Position numbers and translations under genes: made by a program | Part shown: piece by piece, positions 33,380 through 41,443 of the stretch | Layout: each line of letters begins with the position of its first letter | How positions within the stretch are numbered: position 1 is the first letter of the stretch | Notes under the pieces: generated by a model | What the model was told of the DNA's origin: nothing | The model's input: the letters and a program-made list of their open reading frames with translations, nothing else | Databases searched by the model: none | From: Candidatus Rifleibacterium amylolyticum | GTDB taxonomy: Bacteria; Muiribacteriota; Ozemobacteria; Ozemobacterales; Ozemobacteraceae | DNA: 64,000 bases | Reading direction: 5' to 3' | Assembly: GCA_009917695.1 (NCBI GenBank) | Contig: JAACJG010000001.1 | Coordinates: 62,001 to 126,000 of the forward strand

Positions 33380-34978
33380 TCAGTCAGCCTGAGAGTAGCC
33401 TGCGATGCCGTCTTTGTTCCATTTTACGATGAACTGGTCGGCTTCGAGAGCGCGAATGCCGCGCCGGACATTTTTTTCGCTCAATCCGGAGTCGGCGACG
33501 ATCTGGTCGAAGGTTTTGAATGCTTCACGGTCAAGTGTCGCAAGAACTTTGTGGTTCTCTTCTTTTTCGAGGGTTCTGAGCAGTTTGTGGTGCAGGGCTT
33601 TGCCTTCTGCCAGAGTAACTGTCTGCGGCAGGCCTTTACGTGGTCTGGCGATTCTGGCCGGCATGCGCGAGCTCCAGAGGGTTTCGAATTCGGCTTTGAA
33701 GCTGTCTATGACCTTCTGGTGGTCTTTGTAGAAGGCATTGAAGAACATGACATTCTCGAAATTCAAAAATTCGGCTGAATTCGACCAGTTATAGCTGCCT
33801 ATAGCCATTTCCTTGCCGTTGACGGTGACGTTCTTGTGATGCAGAAACAGACTGAGAAAGCTGAGCAGAATAGGTTTTTTCTCTTCTGTGCTGAATCCAT
33901 AAGCATTGCGGCGGAAGCGGTAACGCACCTGAATGTTATTTATGCCCAGCTCGGCAGCCTTTTGTTCAACCCAGGGCCCCAGTTTGCTTTGCAGCGGGTC
34001 AGCATCGTCGAGTTGTGCGTGGTCGAGCAGCAGGCGAAAACGCGCGCCCGGATTGCGTTCAGCCGAGCGTAAAATTGCTTCGGCAAGCTCGAGCCGGGTC
34101 AGGCTGAACATTGCAAGATCAAGACTGCCCGAGGCTTCAACCCGGTGTATCAGGTTGATAAGTTCACTGTCGATTCGCGTCAGCTGAAATTCATCGACTG
34201 GCTCAGAATTGAACACTATCTTGACATACCCCGGGACATGGCTGGTTTCAAGATACTTCTCCGGCAGCCATCTGCCGTAGACGATCTCGGAATATTCGTT
34301 CCAGAGGCGGGCGAACTCTTCGGCGAACTGCCTGGCTACGGCAGGTTGTTCATCGAAGAATACGCGGTTTTCTGCATAAATTTTATCTGAGGTGACCGAA
34401 ATGTTGGCGCTGCCATTGAAGCTGCTGTGTGGAACAGGATTGTCAGGTCGATAAAAGATGCCGAATTTTTCGTGCATGGTGCCATATATGGTTTTGCCGT
34501 CTTCGAGCGTATGTTCGCGGCCATTGCGCTTCATCGCTTCAGCTGTTACAGCAGCCAGTTGAAAATCCAGTGTCTTGCCTTGTTCTTCGGCTGTTTTAGC
34601 GACTTTCTCGATGGCCCTGGCGATGCGCTCACGGCTGCTTGCCGACCATTCAGAAACCCCGCAAAGAAGAAGCTTGCAGCTGAGCTGTTTATCGACAGCA
34701 GCCTGCAACCAGAAATCAAGCGTCTGGTAATCGCTCATCGAATACATGGCAATTTTAACCGTGCTGCCTGGTTCAAGGCGGTCGATGCGGTGCATCAACG
34801 AATTAGCCAGAGTCGCCGGCTTTCTGCTGCCATCACTGAAGAGCAGAGTGCGTGCATTGTTTGCACGACTGAAGCCACCCTCGGGACCATAAAAAATCTC
34901 GACGGATTCGGCGCTTACACCGCCCGCTGCCGCAAGAACCAGAAAGCAAACCAGTACCGATGCGAAAAATCTTTTCAT
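33380..34978 (-). CDS. exported PLD-family protein with C-terminal winged-helix-like region
   Basis: A 532-residue protein with a signal peptide (MKRFFASVLVCFLVLAAAGG) and two PLD half-sites: MHEKFGIF with FNGSANIS, and LHHKNVTVNG with GSYNWSNS. In the second the usual aspartate after HxK is replaced or shifted. The last 80 residues look like a winged helix (IVADSGLSEKNVRRGIRALE, FIVKWNKDGIAGY), unusual for an exported enzyme. It may act as a phospholipase or nuclease. GGAG precedes the ATG at 34978; the open frame to 35092 overlaps glgX. It has an internal promoter (35010-35038). Confidence 0.85.
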   Translation of the reverse strand: MKRFFASVLVCFLVLAAAGGVSAESVEIFYGPEGGFSRANNARTLLFSDGSRKPATLANSLMHRIDRLEPGSTVKIAMYSMSDYQTLDFWLQAAVDKQLSCKLLLCGVSEWSASSRERIARAIEKVAKTAEEQGKTLDFQLAAVTAEAMKRNGREHTLEDGKTIYGTMHEKFGIFYRPDNPVPHSSFNGSANISVTSDKIYAENRVFFDEQPAVARQFAEEFARLWNEYSEIVYGRWLPEKYLETSHVPGYVKIVFNSEPVDEFQLTRIDSELINLIHRVEASGSLDLAMFSLTRLELAEAILRSAERNPGARFRLLLDHAQLDDADPLQSKLGPWVEQKAAELGINNIQVRYRFRRNAYGFSTEEKKPILLSFLSLFLHHKNVTVNGKEMAIGSYNWSNSAEFLNFENVMFFNAFYKDHQKVIDSFKAEFETLWSSRMPARIARPRKGLPQTVTLAEGKALHHKLLRTLEKEENHKVLATLDREAFKTFDQIVADSGLSEKNVRRGIRALEADQFIVKWNKDGIAGYSQAD

Positions 34979-35009
34979 CTGCCTGCTCCAATGATTGTTT
35001 TCCGCGTCA

Positions 35010-35038
35010 TTGTAGCCGAAAAACACAATATAGGCAAA
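35010..35038 (-). promoter_or_regulatory. internal promoter before the second PLD gene
   Basis: TTGCCT (35038-35033), 17 bases, TACAAT (35015-35010) on the minus strand, in the 71-base gap between glgX and the PLD gene. It could drive the PLD-to-dcd genes separately from the MBL-glgX promoter. Confidence 0.7.
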
Positions 35039-35049
35039 TCCTCTTCTCA

Positions 35050-37179
35050 TCAATATGGTGGTGGGGCTGGGGGGGTGACCTTCTGGCAGCATCTGAAAAG
35101 CTTGAGCGAGCGGGCGCGCATCTGGGTGCGACTGCTCGAATGTACTGTTTCTTTTTTGCCGGGATTGGCAGTGTCAATGAGCAATTCCCAGTGGGCCTCG
35201 AAGCGCGGCAGATAAAAATCAGCATCGCGGGCAGAGGCGTTGAGCATCAGCAGAAAATTATTGTCGTGAAGAGGTATCCCGTTTTCATCGACATCATCGA
35301 TGCCGGTGCCCGACAGAAACATGGTTAACCCACGAGTGTTGGGACTGGTCCAGTCTTCGTCATCCATTTCTCCGCCATCTGGCCTGAACCAGATGATGTC
35401 TCTGACGTTGCTGCCACGTATCTGCCGGCCCTGAAAAAACTTGGTGCGATGCAGTGCCGGATGTTCGCGGCGAATGGCGATAACCTTGCTCGTAAATTCC
35501 AGCATCTGCCGGCACTCTTCGCTGAGATTCCAGTTCAGCCAGCTGATCTCGTTGTCCTGACAATAGGCATTGTTGTTGCCCTGCTGCGTGCGACCAATCT
35601 CGTCGCCTCCGCAAAGCATCGGAGTTCCCTGTGAGAACAACAGCGTGGCGATGAAATTGCGCATCTGCTGCTGTCGAAGCTTTTTGATATAGGGGTTGGT
35701 TGTTTCACCTTCGTGACCATAGTTGTAGGACCGGTTGTCATTATGCCCGTCACGGTTGTCTTCGAGGTTGTTATGGTTATGCTTGTCGTTGTAAGAAACC
35801 ATGTCTTTGAGTGTGAATCCGTCGTGTGCAGTGATAAAGTTAATGCTCATGTACGGCCTGCGTCCGTCGTTTTCATAAAGGTCGCTGCTGCCAGTCAAAC
35901 GGTAGCCGACTTCGCCGGCGTAACCACCATCACCTTTCCAGAACGAGCGCATTACATCACGGTATTTGGCGTTCCATTCTGCCCATAGCACCGGGAAGTT
36001 GCCAACCTGATAACCGCCCTCGCCGACATCCCATGGTTCTGCTATCAGCTTGACCTGGCTGATGACGGGGTCCTGATGGATAATGGTAAAGAAACTGGAA
36101 AGCTGGTTCCAGTAGTGCATTTCGCGGGCAAGGGTCGAGCACAGGTCAAACCGGAAACCGTCGATATGCATTTCGGTGACCCAGTAACGCAGTGAGTCCA
36201 TTATCAACTGTAAAGTCTGGGGATGAACGACGTTTATTGTGTTACCTGTGCCGGTGTAATCCTTATAATAACGCGGGTTGTCCTTGACCAGGCGATAATA
36301 GGTGGGGTTGTCGATGCCCTTGAAGCTCATGGTCGGGCCGTTGTGATTGCCTTCGCAGGTGTGGTTGTAGACAACGTCAATAATGACTTCGAGGCCGGCC
36401 TGGTGGAGTTTTTTGACCATCTGTTTGAATTCGCGCACTGGCCCACCCGGACTCTTGTCTGAGCTGTAGCGAATTTCGGGCGCAAAAAATGACAGAGTGC
36501 TGTATCCCCAGTAGTTTTTCAATTTTTTTTCATACAGGAAAGGGTCGTCGATGTGTTGATGAACCGGCAACAATTCGATGGTGGTTATGCCGAGGCGCTG
36601 CAGATATTTGATTATCGGTTCAGATGCCATGCCGGCATAGGTACCGCGCAAATCTGGCGGAACCTCGGGATGCAGCATGCTCATTCCTTTTACATGCGCT
36701 TCGTAGATAATCGAGCGATGGAATGGGTGGCGTGGTGGTCGATCGTTTTCCCAGTCGAAGGCGGGGTCTATGACTATGCCCAGAGGTGTTCCAGACGCAT
36801 AGTCAAGACTTACTTCAAGATCTTTTTGCGGGCTGTGCAGATTATAGGCGAACAGGCCTTTTTCGTGGTTTTCGACTCCACTTAGTGCTTTGGCGTAAGG
36901 ATCGAGTAAAAGCACTCGAGGATTGAAGCGCAGTCCGAGTTCTGGACGATATTGTCCATGAACGCGATAGCCGTAATGCTGGTCTGGTCTTATACCCTCT
37001 ATATAGATGTGCCAGACAAAGGCGGTGCGGTGCCTCATCGATAGGCGAGTTTCGTTGAAATCCTGATCGAACAGGCAAAGTTCTACGCCCTCAGCATTTT
37101 CCGAATACAGGGCGAAGTTGACTCCGCTACCATCCCAGGTTGATCCTAGAGGATAGGGATTTCCAGGTTTAACGTGCAT
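35050..37179 (-). CDS. glgX: glycogen debranching enzyme GlgX/isoamylase type
   Basis: A 709-residue GH13 debranching enzyme that hydrolyses alpha-1,6 links in glycogen or limit dextrin. An N-terminal CBM48 (about 1-110, [20 protein letters not shown]) precedes the barrel, which shows DVVYNHT, the nucleophile in DGFRFDLCS, the acid/base in IAEPWD and the stabiliser in TAHDGFTL. The end is unusually Pro-rich (TPPAPPPY). GGAG precedes the ATG. It begins four bases after the MBL hydrolase gene ends. No other glycogen gene is in the window; a role in storage or alpha-glucan use is inferred. Confidence 0.95.
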   Translation of the reverse strand: MHVKPGNPYPLGSTWDGSGVNFALYSENAEGVELCLFDQDFNETRLSMRHRTAFVWHIYIEGIRPDQHYGYRVHGQYRPELGLRFNPRVLLLDPYAKALSGVENHEKGLFAYNLHSPQKDLEVSLDYASGTPLGIVIDPAFDWENDRPPRHPFHRSIIYEAHVKGMSMLHPEVPPDLRGTYAGMASEPIIKYLQRLGITTIELLPVHQHIDDPFLYEKKLKNYWGYSTLSFFAPEIRYSSDKSPGGPVREFKQMVKKLHQAGLEVIIDVVYNHTCEGNHNGPTMSFKGIDNPTYYRLVKDNPRYYKDYTGTGNTINVVHPQTLQLIMDSLRYWVTEMHIDGFRFDLCSTLAREMHYWNQLSSFFTIIHQDPVISQVKLIAEPWDVGEGGYQVGNFPVLWAEWNAKYRDVMRSFWKGDGGYAGEVGYRLTGSSDLYENDGRRPYMSINFITAHDGFTLKDMVSYNDKHNHNNLEDNRDGHNDNRSYNYGHEGETTNPYIKKLRQQQMRNFIATLLFSQGTPMLCGGDEIGRTQQGNNNAYCQDNEISWLNWNLSEECRQMLEFTSKVIAIRREHPALHRTKFFQGRQIRGSNVRDIIWFRPDGGEMDDEDWTSPNTRGLTMFLSGTGIDDVDENGIPLHDNNFLLMLNASARDADFYLPRFEAHWELLIDTANPGKKETVHSSSRTQMRARSLKLFRCCQKVTPPAPPPY

Positions 37180-37182
37180 TGA

Positions 37183-38028
37183 CTACTCCAGTTCTATCTG
37201 CATACCTTCGTAAACTGCAAAAACTTCCAGTCTGGATGAGCGTGCTGCGGCTTTTTTCTGTAGTTCATCGACGATCTTGTCTATTTCGGCATCTGTACGG
37301 TCAGGGTCGTGATGAAACAGCCCGAGTTTTTTTACATTGGCTTCTATGGCGAGATTGAGTGCCTCGTCAAAGGTAGAATGCCCCCATGTTTTTGTTTTGA
37401 CAATGTCTTCATCAGTGTATTGGGCATCATGAAAAAGCAGGTCGGCATCGCGCGAAAACTCTATGTAGTCCTGGGGCAGGAGCCCACCGGGATGCTGATA
37501 GCCGAGCTCGTTGTCGGTTAAAAAAACGAAACGACGGTTGTCTTCGCTAAATTTAAAGCCGTAACCACCGTTGGGGTGGCTGAGATTGATCGCTTCTACT
37601 TTAAGGTGGACACATCGTTCACAACCTGGCCCCTTGCAGTCGAAATTGAATTTCGCCTTGAGCTGATCGAAATTTACCGGAAAATACGGAGCTTCAAGCT
37701 GTCGTGCCAGAGACTGAGCCATATAATTACGTGCTGACTGTATGCCACATACGTTGATTTTATACTTGCTGAAATACGCTGGAATGAAAAACGGAAACCC
37801 CATCAGATGATCCCAGTGTGAGTGGGTAAGAATCAGGCATAGCTCATGCGAATCATCACTCTGCATAAGTTTTTTGCCGAGTAAACGCAGGCCTGACCCG
37901 GCATCTACGATCGTCGGGAAGCCCTCTTTGTTTCGGATTTCAAGACAGGTCGTGTTGCCACCATATTTGAGAGTGTGATAACCAGGTGTCGGCAAGGTTC
38001 CACGGCAGCCCCAGACGGTGATTTTCAT
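37183..38028 (-). CDS. MBL-fold metallohydrolase
   Basis: A 281-residue cytoplasmic metallo-beta-lactamase-fold protein. It has the metal motif THSHWDH near residue 70, VDAGSGLR ahead of it, FLTDNE and the late GHSTFDEAL and FHHDPDRTD segments. This pattern matches the branch annotated as cyclic-nucleotide phosphodiesterase or RNase Z-like hydrolase, often found with response-regulator genes. A CxGPGCERC insertion (about residues 130-138) adds cysteines uncommon in the family. AGGAAGG precedes the ATG. A strong promoter at 38088-38116 makes it the first gene of the long run ending at dcd. Confidence 0.85.
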   Translation of the reverse strand: MKITVWGCRGTLPTPGYHTLKYGGNTTCLEIRNKEGFPTIVDAGSGLRLLGKKLMQSDDSHELCLILTHSHWDHLMGFPFFIPAYFSKYKINVCGIQSARNYMAQSLARQLEAPYFPVNFDQLKAKFNFDCKGPGCERCVHLKVEAINLSHPNGGYGFKFSEDNRRFVFLTDNELGYQHPGGLLPQDYIEFSRDADLLFHDAQYTDEDIVKTKTWGHSTFDEALNLAIEANVKKLGLFHHDPDRTDAEIDKIVDELQKKAAARSSRLEVFAVYEGMQIELE

Positions 38029-38087
38029 AATCCTTCCTCACGCATGCAATATTGGACGCCAGCCTTTATGTGTGACTGTTCAGCGAC

Positions 38088-38116
38088 AGTATAAGCCAGC
38101 CTGATAATTTTGCCAA
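38088..38116 (-). promoter_or_regulatory. promoter of the MBL-glgX run
   Basis: TTGGCA (38116-38111), 17 bases, TATACT (38093-38088) on the minus strand, about 55 bases before the MBL start codon. Confidence 0.8.
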
Positions 38117-38131
38117 TATTTTTGCGGCAGC

Positions 38132-38410
38132 TCAAGAACGGCTTAGTATTTCGATGAGATGGTAGCCGAACTGGGTCTGAACCGGGCCATAGACTTCGCC
38201 GACGTTGCCCGAGAATACAACTTTGTCGAATTCTTTTACCATCATTCCGGGCTGGAATTCGCCGAGGTCGCCACCTTTTTTACCAGAGGGGCATTTTGAG
38301 TGCATTTCTGCGACCATGCCGAAGTCTTCACCTTTATTGATGCGCTCAAGCAGGTCGAGGCATTCTTTTTTTGTCGATACGAGAATGTGTCTTGCGCGTG
38401 CAGTAGTCAT
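38132..38410 (-). CDS. parvulin-type peptidyl-prolyl isomerase (PpiC)
   Basis: A 92-residue single-domain parvulin, the size of PpiC, which speeds proline isomerisation in the cytoplasm. It has the family pattern [43 protein letters not shown]. There is no signal peptide. AAAGGA lies before the ATG at 38410; the frame is open to 38443 but that part overlaps the methyltransferase gene. It is the third gene of a unit esterase-methyltransferase-ppiC. Confidence 0.93.
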   Translation of the reverse strand: MTTARARHILVSTKKECLDLLERINKGEDFGMVAEMHSKCPSGKKGGDLGEFQPGMMVKEFDKVVFSGNVGEVYGPVQTQFGYHLIEILSRS

Positions 38411-38430
38411 TATTTGTCCTTTCGGTTCGT

Positions 38431-39207
38431 TTACTTCTGGCATATTGCCATGATATTTTCACTTGTTGTTTCGTCGAATTCGCAGCCGGCAGCTGCGAAA
38501 AAACTGATTTCCTTGAAGCCGGCAGCTTTGAGCATGGCATGCAGTTCGTCGCTGTCATAAAGCTGCATCTGCCAGTCGTCGATGATTTCCTGTGGCGCGT
38601 GAACTCCGTCCTGCCAGCGGGTAATCGATTCTATCCGCAGCTGCTGTTCAGATCTGAGTAAAGTGCATTTGCGCGAGTGCTGCACCAGTAGACCATCTAT
38701 GATTGCTTCGCGCCGCATTCGACGGTACTGCGCCAGGCCTTTGCCCTGCATTGACCTGAAGTTAAGTATGTCGGTCACGAATATTCCATCTGGATTCAGG
38801 TGCTTTATTGCGTTCTCAAAAAACGCACGGCATTCGTCCTGGGTCAAATGCCCGATGGCATTGAAAATGCAGATGGCGGCATCGTGATTTCCGAGATCGG
38901 CACTGCGCATGTCGGCTTCAATGAATTTGATTTTTAGACCCTTTGCCTTTTTGCGGGCAATTTTGAGCATTTCGGGGTTAAGGTCGGCAGCGGTAACCCG
39001 GTAGCCGGCGTGCGCCAGACCGACGGCCTGAGCGCCAGTGCCACAGGCGAAATCGACCACGCTCTCGACATTGTTGATGTCGAAAAGCTCGTCAAGAAAG
39101 AGGTTCAGCTCTTCTGACTCTTCATGCCCGGCCAGTTCGAAATAATCGTAGAATCTGGCGTAAGCAGCGTAGTCAGGCTGTCTGAGGCGGCCACTAACGG
39201 CTGGCAT
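38431..39207 (-). CDS. class I SAM-dependent methyltransferase
   Basis: A 258-residue protein with a Rossmann methyltransferase core: motif [38 protein letters not shown] and [10 protein letters not shown]. The last third ([11 protein letters not shown]...[22 protein letters not shown]) resembles small-molecule methyltransferases. The substrate is unknown. The ATG at 39207 shares its A with the stop of the esterase gene (TGATG), which decides the start and implies coupled translation. A longer frame to 39252 would overlap the esterase. Confidence 0.87.
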   Translation of the reverse strand: MPAVSGRLRQPDYAAYARFYDYFELAGHEESEELNLFLDELFDINNVESVVDFACGTGAQAVGLAHAGYRVTAADLNPEMLKIARKKAKGLKIKFIEADMRSADLGNHDAAICIFNAIGHLTQDECRAFFENAIKHLNPDGIFVTDILNFRSMQGKGLAQYRRMRREAIIDGLLVQHSRKCTLLRSEQQLRIESITRWQDGVHAPQEIIDDWQMQLYDSDELHAMLKAAGFKEISFFAAAGCEFDETTSENIMAICQK

Positions 39208-39935
39208 CAGAGTACGTGCGGCAGGAAATAGGGCAGCATCACTTTCCACCATGGCCAGTCATGGTTGACATCGTGTCCCCAGAGGTCGACCCAGGCAGGA
39301 ATCTGCTTCTGTTCGAAAATCTGCTTCATGCGCTTAGCGTCTTCGGGATATTCCCAGGCGCCCTGGCCTGAGCAGATGATGATTTTTGCCTGGCGGATCT
39401 GGTCGATGAACCAGCCATCATTGAGGTTGGGCAGGTAGTCCATGGGCGAATTGAAATACACGTTCTGGTCGTAATAGTCGCCGACGACTTCTTTGAGCGA
39501 ATAAATGCCGGCAAGTGCGATGCAGGCATCGAATACATCTGGATGTCGCAGCAGAAAGTTAACAGAGTGATAGGCGCCAAGGCTGTTGCCGGTAAGTGCG
39601 ATCCTGATGTTGCTCTGACAGTGATTGCGGATAAAGGGTGCGACTTCGTTGACTATGTAGCTGTCGTAGGCTTCGTGGCGCCAGACGTTGTCGCCGATAT
39701 GCCCGTCACGGCGCAGAATCGACTGGTTGTCGAGACTGTCGACGCAGAAAATCTTGACGCGGCCGGCGTCGATATGGTCGCGGATGGTGTCGAGCATGCC
39801 GAAATCTTCGAATTCATGAAAGCTGCCGCCGGCGCACGGAAATACGAGCAGCGGTTTGCCATAATGACCAAAAACCCGCAACTGCATGTCGTGGCCGACA
39901 CTGGGGCTGTACCAGCGGTGATATTCGTTGTGCAT
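39207..39935 (-). CDS. esterase-family alpha/beta hydrolase
   Basis: A 242-residue protein of the putative-esterase (esterase D/antigen 85-like) family. It has LVFPCAGGSFHEFED, the nucleophile elbow TGNSLGAYHSVNF, and a late DLWGHDVNHDWPWWKVMLPYF region with the likely catalytic histidine. There is no signal peptide. The substrate is unknown; the fold also includes carbohydrate esterases and S-formylglutathione hydrolases. GAGGAG precedes the ATG, and a textbook promoter lies upstream. Confidence 0.87.
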   Translation of the reverse strand: MHNEYHRWYSPSVGHDMQLRVFGHYGKPLLVFPCAGGSFHEFEDFGMLDTIRDHIDAGRVKIFCVDSLDNQSILRRDGHIGDNVWRHEAYDSYIVNEVAPFIRNHCQSNIRIALTGNSLGAYHSVNFLLRHPDVFDACIALAGIYSLKEVVGDYYDQNVYFNSPMDYLPNLNDGWFIDQIRQAKIIICSGQGAWEYPEDAKRMKQIFEQKQIPAWVDLWGHDVNHDWPWWKVMLPYFLPHVL

Positions 39936-39981
39936 CTGTAACTCCTCAGGTGTGTGTTATGTCGGCAGCGCCGCACCAAGG

Positions 39982-40010
39982 ATTATAACAGATTTTGGTC
40001 ATATTGCCAA
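39982..40010 (-). promoter_or_regulatory. promoter of the esterase-methyltransferase-ppiC unit
   Basis: TTGGCA (40010-40005), 17 bases, TATAAT (39987-39982) on the minus strand. Confidence 0.85.
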
Positions 40011-40026
40011 AAGCAGTTTTGCTGGT

Positions 40027-40055
40027 TTGCATGGATCTGGTGGCTGGAGTATAAT
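40027..40055 (+). promoter_or_regulatory. promoter of the small exported protein gene
   Basis: TTGCAT (40027-40032), 17 bases, TATAAT (40050-40055) on the plus strand, about 22 bases between the start of transcription and the ATG. It is back to back with the promoter at 39982-40010. Confidence 0.75.
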
Positions 40056-40083
40056 CTGAACATCGATGATGCAGGAGGGAAGC

Positions 40084-40590
40084 ATGCTGATAAGATTTTT
40101 GATTTTGCTCGCAGTTATGATGGTCGCGCCGGCTTTTGCCAGTCAGGAACTTTATGTTCCGCCACGCTCACTCGAAATATCAATGAATTATGATGGCATG
40201 AAGGGTGACAGCCATGTATTTTCGGTCGAAATAAAATCTTTGCTTGGCTCGCTGCAGAATATCAGCTTGTCCTATGAAGCTTCCGAAGGCGTTCTCTGTG
40301 ACTCGTCGCCGGCTGATCTTGAGTCGCTGGGTGAAGGAGAAACCAGAAAATACGCTTTCAGCTGCAAGCTTACGAAGAAACTTCTCGAAGATCCGAATAC
40401 CTGGGTCAGGTTTCGCGTCGAGTATCTGCCAGATTACGCAGCGATTAAAAGCCTTATCGCCAGCGACCAGAAAACATATCCCGACGAAAATCTGCGCAAT
40501 CAGCTGCTCGAAATTATCGACCAGAACATCGACGCCGGCGCCCGCGCCACCGACGCCGTCAGACACTTCTTCAAAAAAACCGAAGAGTAG
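40084..40590 (+). CDS. small exported protein of unknown function
   Basis: A 168-residue protein with a signal peptide (MLIRFLILLAVMMVAPAFAS). The predicted middle is beta-rich (SLEISMNYDGMKGDSHVFSV, LSYEASEGVLCDSSPADLES), with two cysteines that could form a disulfide. A helical C-terminus (NQLLEIIDQNIDAGARATDA) follows. I do not recognise a family. AGGAGGG lies before the ATG at 40084; an ATG at 40066 is too close to the promoter. It is a single-gene unit. Confidence 0.78.
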   Translation: MLIRFLILLAVMMVAPAFASQELYVPPRSLEISMNYDGMKGDSHVFSVEIKSLLGSLQNISLSYEASEGVLCDSSPADLESLGEGETRKYAFSCKLTKKLLEDPNTWVRFRVEYLPDYAAIKSLIASDQKTYPDENLRNQLLEIIDQNIDAGARATDAVRHFFKKTEE

Positions 40591-40592
40591 CC

Positions 40593-40759
40593 TTTTGTCA
40601 CATTCGCATACAGACTAAAAACTGTCATTGCGAGGAGCTTAGCGACGAAGCAATCCTTCTGACAGTGAGATTGCTTCCTGCTTCGGCTATGCCTCGCAGT
40701 CGCAATGACCGATAACACCAGGCTCACAGTTAACAAAGCAGTAGTTTTTTGTCACATTC
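40593..40759. repeat. palindromic ATTGCGAGG repeat between 13-base direct repeats
   Basis: TTTTGTCACATTC occurs at 40593-40605 and again at 40747-40759. Between them, 40624-40710 forms an imperfect inverted repeat beginning TCATTGCGAGGAGC and ending CGCAGTCGCAATGA, with GAAGCAATC/GATTGCTTC inner arms. The core resembles a dispersed palindrome I know from many bacterial genomes. The whole spacer between the two converging genes is this element. Confidence 0.7.
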
Positions 40760-40768
40760 AACACCAGA

Positions 40769-41443
40769 TTACATCAGCGCGGTGAACTGGTCGCGAAATT
40801 TGCCGGCGCCGCCGTTGGCCGGGTGTCTGACTTTGTAAAATTCGATCTTTAGTTTTTCCAGCTGCAGGGCTGATTTTTCGCCAACTGCCACTATCTTTTC
40901 CGGTTCCATGAGATCGATCAGACGCTGCAAACATTGCAGGCCGGCTTCGAATTCGCGGTCGACCGGTGTGCGGTTGCTGAGCATGCCTTTGCCGGCGTTA
41001 TATGGGTGCCAGGGCAGGGCGTTCCAGATCGCGAAAGTGTATGGATCGATGCCGGCGCTCAAAAGATGCCTCCACACTATGGTCGCGGTTGGCTCTGAAA
41101 AGCCGTCTTTGCGCACCTCTTCACGACTGGTTCGCATCGGGCCGATAGTCGTAAAAATATGCTCGGGCTCGATGCCCTTGTTGCTGAGATGCCCAAGCAG
41201 CATGCGTTCTGAAGTCATGGCGATACCTGAAAAATGACCGCCCTGATAACCGAGCGCTTCACCGACAAGCAAATAGCGGCAGCGGCCAAGGCGTTCCTGC
41301 AGGTAGAATTTAAGATGGTTGCGCCGAATTTCTGGTGAGTTCGAATAGTCGTCGTGCTGTTCGTCACGCTGCCACCAGGGATTGAAAATATTACCTTCGG
41401 GCGCATTGCGCAGTGATTCGATAAAACTGTCGACGTCTTTCAT
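40769..41443 (-). CDS. uracil-DNA glycosylase superfamily protein
   Basis: A 224-residue protein with a UDG-fold pattern: LLVGEALGYQGGHFSGIAMTSE in the place of motif A, AIWNALPWHP in the middle and VRHPANGGAGKF in the place of the HPS motif. These differ from family 4 (GEAPG) and family 1 (GQDPYH), so its base specificity is uncertain. It would excise a damaged base in the cytoplasm. The start codon overlaps the stop of the upstream ABC gene by four bases (ATGA), so it is co-translated with an exporter, an odd pairing. Confidence 0.78.
   Translation of the reverse strand: MKDVDSFIESLRNAPEGNIFNPWWQRDEQHDDYSNSPEIRRNHLKFYLQERLGRCRYLLVGEALGYQGGHFSGIAMTSERMLLGHLSNKGIEPEHIFTTIGPMRTSREEVRKDGFSEPTATIVWRHLLSAGIDPYTFAIWNALPWHPYNAGKGMLSNRTPVDREFEAGLQCLQRLIDLMEPEKIVAVGEKSALQLEKLKIEFYKVRHPANGGAGKFRDQFTALM

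Noticed and set aside
30152-34978. NUC1-type nuclease plus PLD as a toxin-immunity pair
   Set aside because: Both have their own export signals and catalytic motifs, and no small immunity-type gene lies beside either.
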